DNA of 64,000 nt from Kudoa neothunni (lineage: Eukaryota; Cnidaria): the NCBI GenBank assembly GCA_964304625.1, contig OZ199838.1, positions 14,198,001 to 14,262,000 of the forward strand, written 5' to 3'. Position 1 is the stretch's first letter. Each line of letters begins with the position of its first letter. The notes beneath the pieces are model-generated. The model had not been told where the DNA came from. It saw only the letters and a program-made list of their open reading frames with translations, and searched no databases. Both the position numbers and the translations under genes were made by a program. Below are positions 12,701 through 22,578 of this stretch, piece after piece.

Positions 12701-15700
12701 TTATCGAGGTCAGTAATAGGTTCAGAAACTTCAAAATTATCAGGAGAATTTATTGGTTGATTAAAAATGATCCTATTCGAATAAAACTATAATCTGTAGA
12801 AAATAATATTCAATTCTCTAATAAATTGGCTTTGATCTCACAAATCAAGAGTTTCATTTCGGTTAAAACATAACTTAAAGCAACCAAAAATAGAAATAGA
12901 AATATTTTCCGTTTGAAGCACAATTGTTAGGTTGATAAAAATATTCAGACGTTGGACGAATGTGAGTTTTCAATGCCAGCACATCCATAAGAGCCCATTT
13001 AACTAATTGAATTCAATAACAGATATGCTTATAGAATACAGTAGAGTTTGAAAACATGTTTTAAAAGCATATAAAAATATAATTTTTCTAATCAAATTAA
13101 TTCAATATCTAAAAAAAATATCAAAATTAGGATTTAATTATTAGAATGTTTTCAACGGAGCAGATAAATTTATAAATATAAATTTATAGTAAATTGAGTC
13201 GGTCAAACTTTAAAATTAACATTAATTATTGAAATAATAATACTTTGACTATATAATTAATAAGTTATTTCGGATCTTCAGATAATATAACAATAAATTT
13301 CACTGGATGGAGCTTATATCTTTTTAACTAAGTCGAACAGTCAAAAAGCTCATAAATAATTTTTCAATTTCATGTTTCTGAGAAACGGCTTAATTTTTTT
13401 TCTTTGAATACCTAATCTTGTTCTAACCTAATAAAAAGTATGTTTAAAATACTGTGAAAATGTTTAAAATTAACAATCAAACGTTCAATATTCCGATTCT
13501 ATCAAAAGACAGCTTATTAATACCACATCTTAAACCAGCGTTGGGCAAACGTTTCTATCCGCGGACCACATAGCGGTAATATTTTAAGACAGGAGTCACA
13601 ACATTCAAAAATAACCTTTTATACTAACATTAGAATGCAAATAGAACAATAATTTATTTTTTTAAATTAATTTATTTCTAATCGAATAAACGACACCATT
13701 AAGATATTGTTTTTTACGTAATGTGAATAAGATACATAATGAATATTGAATAAAACAAAATTTTGCTCAGATTCATAATGGAAGAGCTCGAGGGCCGCAC
13801 AAGAATCTTTCATAGGGTGAAATTCGCCCACTCCTGTCTTAATCAAAGAATCTATAATCTGAGACATTACTGAAAAAATTGTTTTTAAAACAACCGAAAA
13901 TTTTTTACATCAATATATTTCGAGTAACTCTTGCTTTATCAATGAAATACCTTCCAAATGCCAATCCATAAAATGAACAATAATCAAATGCTTCATAATA
14001 AATTTTTGCAATCCAAAAATGACTCAATCAGAATTACATCTAATTAAATTGTTGCATTTTAACTTAAATAAAGTGATTTTTTGATGACATAGGCTGATAT
14101 AAATTAAAATTTTCGAATTTATTCACTCAATTTTATTAGGCCTAAATGAATAAATTATAATTATTTTCCGATTCTAATTAAAAAAGTAACTAATATTCAG
14201 CGAGGTTGTATAATATGTGAGGCCACTCACCAATTAAATTATGATAGTCCACCCTTTATGAAATTTTTCACCTCGATTTTAGTTAGTGTCACATATAAGC
14301 TTAAAATAAATAAACAAAGTTAAGTTTACTGAAAATGAAGAAAGCAAATTTTGTGGAAAATCATTCAAGCTTTGTTTTTATTTTATATATTCCCGATTTT
14401 AATGCATAACCTACTTCATGTTAATTTCTAAGTGATCCTTTGTTCTGATAAGATTCTTGAATCAAATAAATGTTTAAAATGTATATTTTCATATTAATAA
14501 TATACGTAACTGATGATTTCGAACAATTTTAATTCCCTTTTATTTTTGGCATGCTCATTACATTATAAGTATAATGGTTATTCTTGGATTTTATTAAAAA
14601 TTCTTTTAATCATATTCCTCGACAAGCGTAATATCCTACCCAGGATATTTTATATGAAGACAAATGAGTACATCATTTCAAAAAATATGTAAAAATTCCC
14701 ATGATAAAGCATAAAATTTTAATCTCCCATTTTTTGGAATATTTGATTTCGATAAAATATTTTGATATGAAAAAAAGTGTTACAAGCAATAAATAATCGG
14801 AAATCTCATCGAATCTTGAACAAATCATTACCATTTATCCAAAAACTGTATAATAATTAATTAAATAAGTCGGAAATTAACGCATAAATCAATTATCAAA
14901 ATGTTTAAATTTAATTATTTTATTTAGAAGAATTATTCACGCATTTATGATAAAAATAATCAAATTAAATTATTTCCTATTGAATTAATGGAAAAAGCGC
15001 CAAAATAACAATATACCGGACTCAATCATTTCAGCGAGCAACAATAAAAACAATGAGGTAGCATCCAGCTGTAAATGACCCCATTCATTGTCTCCTACGA
15101 TTGTGGTACCACTCTCTATGGAAGTTTCAGTTAAAATATGCGTTACACATTTCAACAACTACCATAACTATATTTGGCGTGAAGTGAGTCATTGCAAGAG
15201 AGCGATTTTTTAAATTTTTCGACTTTACTTGTCTGGTTATCAGAATAAACTATGTAAAAACGAGAATCTGAAAAATCAACCCACTTGTCGCATCATGGAT
15301 TTGAGAAGACTTTGCATCAATTTAACAGTTAACTACGTTAAGAAAAATATAAAAAAATAATAACAACTACACCATAAAATGATCAACACGAATTAAGGCG
15401 AGTAAATACATTTTCCAATTCATCAGCTCTTGGCACATTGATGTCATTGTCGTACGCTTTTCTGTAAGCCAAAGCAAGAGCCCAAGCAGAAATAATGCCG
15501 TACACATTGTCTCTAACCCATGCGTCTTTTAACGCCATCATGGGCCCTCCTTTAAAAAGTGTGGCTGGCAAAAATCCTGTTATAGGATGCTACGAGAAAC
15601 GAATGTGGTTCACAAAACCAATTCACTCTGATAACAAATACCTGATACTTCAGGATAGAATTTTCTAATATATTATAGATGTGTTCTAATTTTGATATGG

Positions 15701-15719
15701 TTGATGCAGTAGCCACCAT
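6746..15719 (-). CDS. PHKA: Phosphorylase b kinase regulatory subunit alpha
   Basis: Large regulatory, calmodulin-associated subunit that restrains the gamma kinase in phosphorylase kinase, controlling glycogen breakdown. Exons with agreeing phase: 15642-15719, 15410-15589, 15285-15332, 15163-15232, 15017-15115, 12326-12408, 12192-12272, 12050-12148, 11961-12002, 11800-11904, 11700-11753, 11516-11638, 11249-11344, 11094-11201, about 10336-10414, then 10126-10322 and more exons to 6746. Landmarks in order: [27 protein letters not shown] and [14 protein letters not shown] of the glucoamylase-like domain; [36 protein letters not shown]; then [34 protein letters not shown] and the near-terminal [14 protein letters not shown]. 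Alpha is favoured over beta by TPGEMKFAL and YDSAPSG. The C-terminus ends ...DDQFHVD without the CaaX box of vertebrate alpha. The junction near 10330 is not resolved. Confidence 0.94.
13536..13836. mobile_element. hAT-type MITE inside a PHKA intron (301 bp)
   Basis: Ends are CAGCGTTGGGCAAACG and, on the other strand, CAGGAGTGGGCGAATT. Flanks TCTTAAAC (13528-13535) and TCTTAATC (13837-13844) match at 7 of 8 bases, the hAT target size. It lies in the 2.6-kb intron between PHKA exons 5 and 6 and therefore helps explain that intron's size. No transposase frame is present. Confidence 0.8.
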
Positions 15720-15878
15720 TTTTAGAAGGAAAAATGTTTAAAATTTTTAAACCGAATTTTCGTTTGGGTCCGTTATGTTTCGCATGTCTGACTCCTAACT
15801 TCGGCATATCGTTGTTTGTTCAGTCAGTGTTGTTAGGGTTCATCACAAACGTTTAATTCCAGTGTTATTTTCAATCTA
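15720..15878. promoter_or_regulatory. Divergent promoter between PHKA and EMC7
   Basis: The start codons of PHKA (-, 15719) and EMC7 (+, 15879) face away from each other with 159 bp between. Both 5' UTRs and any core promoter must fit here or overlap, so a shared bidirectional promoter is likely. The middle part is less AT-rich than the surroundings. I see no definite TATA box; assigning elements is not possible by eye. Confidence 0.7.
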
Positions 15879-16664
15879 ATGAGACTATTATTTTTATTAT
15901 TTTTGACGACGAAAATTGTGTTTTGTGATGTCAAGGACGACACCGATGACGAATATGTAGATAAACAAATTAAAAAATCACTGGAAAAATCTACAGAAGG
16001 ATTTATTGTTGAAGGGTTGTTCCACTCAAACAATACCGTATATGGTAATGATTTGAGTCTACTGATTGAGCTTATCTACAGCATTAAACCAAATCGATCT
16101 AGATATACCAAATATGATAATCTATATGAATGGAAAATCGAAAGAATTCTACGTCGACAACAATAGAAAAACTTTTTATATCATGGATGTTCTACCTGAT
16201 TCCTACGTAGTGGATATTGTGATGAGCGAGTATTTCATTCCCACTTTCAAAGTTATTGTTAACAATGATGGTCATGTTGATGTGAAAAGCATCAATATGA
16301 ACAATCCTTTAACCACTAAAGTTATGCCCTATCCTATTACTATTGATATTAGCTCCAAGAGCAGATTTTATATAGAGACACCGTCATTGACTGTGCTTTC
16401 GCTTCTGTCCAATCCTATGGTAACTAATCCATTATTTGATTTGTTTATTTATTAGAAACGAATTAGATTATAATGTCGTTGTTTGGAATTGTTATGATGG
16501 TTATCACCAAACCATTGACTGAGTATATCGATCGTATGGATAAGGAGGAATTGGAAGAATCTGAAAAAACAGAATCCAACCCTTCAATAGCCTCCAATAA
16601 ATCCGCTTTAGATACTGATAAACAAGAATTGTTTAATTGGGTTTTCAATAATAGCACATTTTAA
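15879..16664 (+). CDS. EMC7: ER membrane protein complex subunit 7
   Basis: Lumenal beta-sandwich subunit of the EMC insertase, which places transmembrane helices in the ER membrane. Exons 15879-16044, 16082-16419 and 16467-16664 give 233 residues (human EMC7 has 242); introns are 37 and 47 nt with agreeing phases. Seen: signal peptide MRLLFLLFLTTKIVFC, then FIVEG starting the sandwich, VLPDSYVVDIV matching human IPSGSYVVEVV, the VMPYPITIDI strand, and a membrane helix in the LLSNPM|IIMSLFGIVMMV segment, followed by an acidic tail with TEYIDRMDKEELEES. Start is the only ATG giving the signal peptide. Head-to-head with PHKA. Confidence 0.92.
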
Positions 16665-16727
16665 TTTGTGATATTTTATTTTACTGTGATATGTATTTGA
16701 AAAATATTTGTCTTATTAAATGTTTAC

Positions 16728-16733
16728 AATAAA
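16728..16733 (+). terminator. polyadenylation signal of EMC7
   Basis: AATAAA, 63 nt after the EMC7 stop codon. Fits a 3'-end processing signal by sequence and distance. Confidence 0.55.
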
Positions 16734-17821
16734 TTAATTTCTGCTATATTTTATCGGGTTTTCCAGAGAGTTTCACTGTTACCCATTACATTCTTATATC
16801 TCAACAACCTAACCTCTATAATTGGCATGAACAGCATAATCTCCTCTGGAATTTAATTATAATTATCAGCGTTACTCAAAGAACAGTTATTTCGAAAGAG
16901 TGCTAAAGCAACCAATATTAGCTGGTGCTGGTGACGTGTTTCTTCTTGAACAGTAGTGCGCGAACTTTTGGAGTCTCGGGCCAAATTTTAATTTTCGAAA
17001 ACTTCCAGGACCAGAAAATTTAAACCTAAAGTTAAAGCTCACACTTTGGATAGATTAATTAATATTTAAAATAATTCATGAATAATAAGTTTATGAAATG
17101 TTCTACATTGAATAACTGATGACAACAAACAAATAATATTCGTCCCCTGTTGAAAAAACAATATTTTTCTGTCCGGGCGTCATGAAATTTTATAGTTTCA
17201 TCATTAACTTTACTTTTTCGGATTTCAGTCATTTTAGCTTGGTACTGGGATAAAAATAACCTAAATTAAAAATGAAATCTACTTTGGGTGAACAAAATGG
17301 TTGTGTGCGTGTTTGTGGAACGTCGTCTAAATTGCCGAGCTGATAATGCGTACAATATCAACTCTAACAGATGTTTTTCCTTTGCGTCAAAGTTTATTTT
17401 ACGTTTTATTTATATTTCTTATAGAAATTTTCGAAAACTTTGATTTTTGCGCACTATATAAATATCTTATTATTTCGCATCGTTTATAAAACGTACTTTA
17501 ATTGTTTGGCTTAGTTTAACTGAACTTAAACTTCGGATCAATATGCTTCAGCGAATTTATTAATTATAAATCCGCCCAGCACCCGCATGATTATCTTCTC
17601 CTCTATACACGCTCAAGAAGAAAGAAATAAAATTAGCACATGAACTTCTATTAACAACTCTTTTCTGTATAGAATGGTGAAATGGCTGGTACGAATAAAT
17701 CGTTTTGCATACTTAGAGATTTTTTTGATGTTGCGTTCTTAACGGTTCACATATAATAAAAAACTCAATAAATTTTTTTAGTAGCTTCATTAAATGTTCT
17801 CGATATATTCAATATCTAGAT
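16734..17821. other. gene-free interval
   Basis: No coding region recognised on either strand. Composition is more even than in neighbouring gene-free DNA at about 16920-17000, but no motif family could be named. Confidence 0.4.
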
Positions 17822-17983
17822 CAGGAGTGGTCAGATCGGGAGTCAACTTTAAGGTTGCCCAAATTTTCAAGAGCCACATAGCATTAAAATCATTTATATA
17901 CTTCTTCCTTATTTAAAATTTACATTTTTCGAAAATTTGTGGGAAATCATAAAATAAAATATTGTAGAATTATAGATACAGTA

Positions 17984-18517
17984 GGCAACCGATAATACGC
18001 ACCAAAGATGCGCACGTGTTCAATTTTATTTTGTGTTTTCCTCATTTTCCAGCATGGGTATTACACCGTTTATTCAAGTAGAATAACAAAAAAATATTGT
18101 TAAGATTATTTAGCTAAAAAATACTTTACAATTTTTGGTTTAATCATATTAATTGATAAAATATTTGTCCTTTAACATTGCGAGAAAATTCGGCGAATGG
18201 CCTGTTCCTTCAAATTATAAATATTATTTTATTTCTTATTCATCTTTTAGCGCAATATGAAGAAATTTTCTTTATATTTGTACCCTAAAATCTTTATTTA
18301 TATGCATCTATAACATTCTTTAATTGACAACTAACATTGTCTTGATATAAATTTTATTCTATTTTCATTGAAATGATCATTTTTTCATAGATGTATCAAA
18401 AAACCTTTTCTATTCGTTCAAAAATTCAACCGCCAAAATTAAGATTTTGTCCTCGTTTCCAGTAAAAACAATTTAATCTACGTGGTTTGGCCGAAAAAGT
18501 GCGTATTATCAGTTTCC
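17984..18517. mobile_element. TA-flanked nested MITE, Tc1/mariner-like (copy B)
   Basis: TA (17982-17983), then GGCAACCGATAATACGCACC; right end in reverse complement GGAAACTGATAATACGCAC followed by TA (18518-18519). Same family and same insertion point as 5336 relative to the surrounding hAT sequence. No reading frame of note. Confidence 0.7.
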
Positions 18518-18780
18518 TACTGAATGGGGTTTTTAATTTTTTTTATTCAGTAAATCGCTTAAAAAATTACATATAATTTTTATAGGTATATTTTATGATG
18601 GTTTTTTCGAAAAAAGTAAATTTATAGTTAATGACCCAAAAAACATTTTCTCTATGAAAAAGGTCGCACAAATAATAAAATCAAAAATTCATGAATAAAA
18701 TAACATAAGGATATAATGCTTTCGAAATAATTTTTTAGAAATTGTTTTTAATGTTATAAGTTTTTTATGGTTCCACATTA

Positions 18781-19008
18781 TCAGTGACCTGACGGTAATC
18801 CAGTTCGTATGCTGTTAACGCTGTACGAATTAGTTCCGTTAAGTGTTTGTTTGTGAGGAAAGGATCCGCGACGCTTCAATTTTACAAATTTCATCGTCGA
18901 ATAAATATACTCACAACAATAGGTTTTTCCGAAGATAGAAACAAGTTTGAGGTGAATTTGTTTTAACTTTGAATATTTTGTTCTAGAAGGTATTTCCACA
19001 ATTCCCAT
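18781..19008 (-). pseudogene. hAT transposase C-terminal fragment
   Basis: The translation contains KQIHLKLVSIFGKTYCCEY followed by IYSTMKFVKLKRR. This matches the pattern of the hAT dimerisation region in the GTF2IRD2/SCAND3/ZBED5-like group, where a FGSTY-CES-FSTMK-KSKYR order is usual. The conserved serine of CES is replaced here by tyrosine, and the catalytic core upstream is missing. It lies within the 17822-19359 element and shows that the element descends from an autonomous hAT. Confidence 0.75.
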
Positions 19009-19639
19009 GGTGAGTTGGAATTATGAATCATGTTTAAAGCGTGAATGAGTTTTGTATTCTTTCGAAATCTATCATTTTGATAATGGATAAACACTAGCTC
19101 TAAATATATTTCCTAATGAAACTAGTAATAATTCTAATGTGCATCAAATATTAAAACTATATGGTAGTTTGTAACCATGTTTTCTAATCAAAAATTTTAT
19201 CTAATTTACGATTAAAGATATCATTTCTTCATTTGATTGAACAGTTTAAACGTTGTACTTTTCCGAATTAACGTGTTGGTTGAATTTTTTTAAATTCAAC
19301 TAAAGAAATTTTTTTCAAGAGCGATATGCAGCCGGCGAGCCACGGCTTGGCCACCCCTGATCCAGATAAACCATTTGAAGTTAAATAATCGAACGCTTTT
19401 TGCATTTCAATTAAAGTATACCATTAATCTGAACAAAAATTGGGTTCATCGCAGCCACAAAAAAAGCTCATTGAGGCCGGAGTTTGTGCACCCCTCACCT
19501 ATACCCACATCAGTTTCACTCATATTTTGTGAAGGCCAAGCGGAGTCACGTGGCTTTATTTGATCAGAGTAACAATACATTCATGAACAATAATTTAGAA
19601 TATTAAATCGATTATTTTTACTGGAAAATATTTATCATT

Positions 19640-19944
19640 AGGTCGATTCACTTTAATTGTTTATTTTTCAAAAACTTAAAATTATTGGCTATCCTACATT
19701 ATCTGATTCATCATCGGGCGGTCAAAAACATGCGATCGGTAAAATTAGCAAAGTATTTTAAAATGTAAATAAGTTCATTATATATTGACATAAAACTTCC
19801 ATTCCTCCCATAGGATTTCGTCCATGAAATAAGAAATCATCCAACTAATCAAATAGAGTTTCAGGATTTAATTGGTAATACTGTTGTACATACGTTTAAA
19901 GGCACCCCAGCTTGCCTCATTTCTATTAATGTGAACTTCTTGAG
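19640..19944 (+). CDS. Unrecognised coding piece, left member of a convergent pair
   Basis: I do not recognise the family. Two exon-like stretches join in phase 0: about 19640-19738, ending LAILHYLIHH...KNMRS before a GTAAAA donor, and 19814-19944, beginning DFVHEIRNHPTNQIEFQ after a CATAG acceptor and ending at an AG|GTATAA donor. The intron would be 75 nt, as in real genes here. Its first stretch resembles, in protein as well as DNA, the minus-strand reading frame at 20445-20699. No start codon or domain could be fixed, so it may be part of a gene or a decayed copy. Confidence 0.4.
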
Positions 19945-20444
19945 GTATAATATAGTACTATTTATGAATGACTGCGCCATGAATAAGTCCGAGGCCGGCC
20001 AAACATTTGTGCCTTCTTCAATATGGTCAACGATAATTTTTTTGCGGCAATTCCCTATTTCTTACTTTACAAATTCTTAAAAAGTAATTTTCTTATTTCT
20101 TCGGTCATATTGTACTGCTGTTTTTGTAGAACTCGACCAACATTAAATTTCCGCTTGCAGATGGCGGGTTCGTCTTTTAAACTATTTTGTCGGGACTACC
20201 AATCTAGGAAAAATCATAATTCAGTTTTGATACCACTTGATCCCCTGCAGTGGTTTTCTATATACTTAAGTTGCGCAAGGCCTGATTACAATGTAAAATT
20301 AGCAGATATCTTTTATAGACGGAGATTTGACATCTCATAAATAATCCATTTTCTTACATAACATCTTTTATTACACATGTAAAATTTAAAGTGGATTTTA
20401 TCACTGTTATCTATCCTGATATATAAACACATTCTCCTACCACA

Positions 20445-20699
20445 TCAACACTTATTATACTCATGTAGGAGGTTAATGTTTCGCGTCACCTTGATGAAAT
20501 AATGTAGGTCTCCTCTAAAATGTGTATAATCCACAATTGCTACACTATTTCTATTTTTGAAAGTAACTGTTTTGCTGAATTTATATGTCGCGCTAGTTAA
20601 TTCCGAAAACGCCGCCCAATGATGAACCGGATAATGTAGGATAGCCAAATTATTCAGAAACGGTTTTATATAACAATTATCTTCGATCCAACCCGACAC
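20445..20699 (-). CDS. Unrecognised coding piece, right member of a convergent pair
   Basis: An 84-codon open frame containing NNLAILHYPVHHWAAFSELT and later DYTHFRGDLHYFIKVTRNIN. The first part matches LAILHYLIHH of the + strand piece at 19640-19738, and RNSVAIV...NINLL is loosely like GNTVVH...NVNFL of its second exon. The open frame begins at a GTG, so the true start is unknown. Two related coding pieces therefore face each other, with about 500 bp between. No family recognised and no trans-membrane segment obvious. Confidence 0.4.
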   Translation of the reverse strand: MSGWIEDNCYIKPFLNNLAILHYPVHHWAAFSELTSATYKFSKTVTFKNRNSVAIVDYTHFRGDLHYFIKVTRNINLLHEYNKC

Positions 20700-22578
20700 A
20701 GTGCCGACGAGATTAGAATGGATTAATTACACAAATGTATGGCTTTTTTCTTCAAATTTAGTCGACAGAAATTTTTTAAACTGAAAAAAAAGATATATCT
20801 ATATTTATTAAGTTAATTAATAAAACAAAAAACTGGGGTCTTTTTGACCCCAAACATCTTTGGAGGGTAGTCGTTTTCGCTGAACTTAGAGGGTTAATAA
20901 ACGAATAATCGTTACTTATTAAATTTAATTTAACGAATAAAACTTTAACGTAAGTTACGAATTAACGGTAACTTACTTTATGAAATTAATTTATTTCCTC
21001 TTGTTTCGAGCTCGTTATGGTTGGTTGGGAACCAAAATATCGAATATCGATACATTTCTATTAAGAGCGTGCGCAGTTAATCAACTCTATAGCTTATTTG
21101 TGAGTATAATAGAGCTATTTATCCTCCTCAAAGCATCCCCTCATAAAATAACTTACTTTTATTTCGATTTATTAACAAATGCACGGATTTATTATTTATA
21201 TTGTTTCCTCTAATCATTTTTGGCGAATAGGTGAGAGAAACATTGAGACATTGTCGCCATTTTTTGATGAACATTTTGGATACACTAATAAAACAATTGT
21301 GTAAATTCTAAGCAACACTATCACGTGACAATACCACAAAATATCTATAACTGTATCTGTAGGGGGTTATTTTTTATTGGAAGGTGTTAATTCACTTAAA
21401 TTTTAACAGTACGATAAATGTGTTAATCGTTGTACTTAATCGCTTAATGAAAACAGAAATAGACAATTATTATTTCATGTTTCAATGATGTTGTAAGCTA
21501 ATAATAACGATAATGACCACCAATATTAGGCAGCGGTCAAATTTTGGCATATTTCTAATTAATAGGATCAAGGTTCTGAGATTTTTAGACAACGAACAGT
21601 AAACAAAAATGCATTATGAATAGCAATATCTAATGTTTTACTAGCTAAAATATGGAAATATTGTCGTCTATTCCCGACGCAATAACAGATAGTATAGCTA
21701 AAAGTACATTCAATAGAAATACGATTTGTGAACGAATTTTCTCTCTAATATAAGATTATATAATAATTAGTGGGACCTGTGATCAAAAGATCGATTGCAA
21801 AACGGAAATAAACGAAATTAAATAAAAATATAGAAATTTGTATTTATATAAAAATGCAATGTTGTACCAATCCTATGTATTTAGTGTTTATAAAGATATC
21901 TAAAAAATACAAATGTCCACGTTGAATCTACATATTATCTTGGCTGTGGATAGGTGTTGACTGTAATAAGCGTTATACATGAGTGAAAGCTAAGATACAG
22001 CTATAAATTTGTTATGAAAATAAATATAGATAAGAGATTAAATGGGTTATTGATTATATCTACAGAATCCTTAGCAATCAACTTCAAAATTTAGAAATCA
22101 TCCAATAAAATGAGCGAATCAAAGAATTAATTGATTTTAAAAATCATGAAGCAAGGACCACCAAGAAACCATGTTATACCATTAAATTTGTTCATTTTAG
22201 GCAAAATAAAATGACATATTTTTTATATCTATTGATTCGGTTGATTATCGTTCTAATACCACCCATTGAATTAGTGAGTTTTAGTGGTGGTTGGCCGTTT
22301 GAACGATTTTTGTAGCACAGTTGTGAAAGTAATTAATAACATTTTTGTCAAATATAAGTGGTATCAAGTTGGTATAATTCTTTTATAGTTTTTTTAAATT
22401 AATGATTTGATTCATTGACTGAATATAACTGATTGGGTGGTGTGTTCAATACCTAATGCATAATCTAGTCTAATGACTATAAAATGAGTGGATTTATTGT
22501 ACAAATTGAATTAAGATTAATATACGTGCTTGATCTCTAAAACTGACTTTACAACTTCTATTTAGAGCCATATATCTA
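20700..22578. other. gene-free interval upstream of PKG
   Basis: No recognisable exon. A 5' non-coding exon or promoter of PKG may lie here: a CTATTTAG acceptor-like sequence occurs at 22557-22564, 14 nt before the chosen PKG start codon, so transcription may begin further upstream. Confidence 0.4.

Larger units (their letters stand above)
17822..19359. mobile_element. hAT DNA transposon, decayed (copy B, 1538 bp)
   Basis: Left end CAGGAGTGGTCAGATCGGG, right end in reverse complement CAGGGGTGGCCAAGCCGTGG; flanks ATCTAGAT (17814-17821) and ATCCAGAT (19360-19367) match at 7 of 8 bases. Its left part is shared with the copy at 5177. Inside lie a TA-flanked nested element (17984-18517) and, on the minus strand at 18781-19008, a recognisable piece of hAT transposase C-terminus. 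At 1.5 kb it is far shorter than an autonomous hAT, so it is an internally deleted or decayed copy. Confidence 0.85.
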
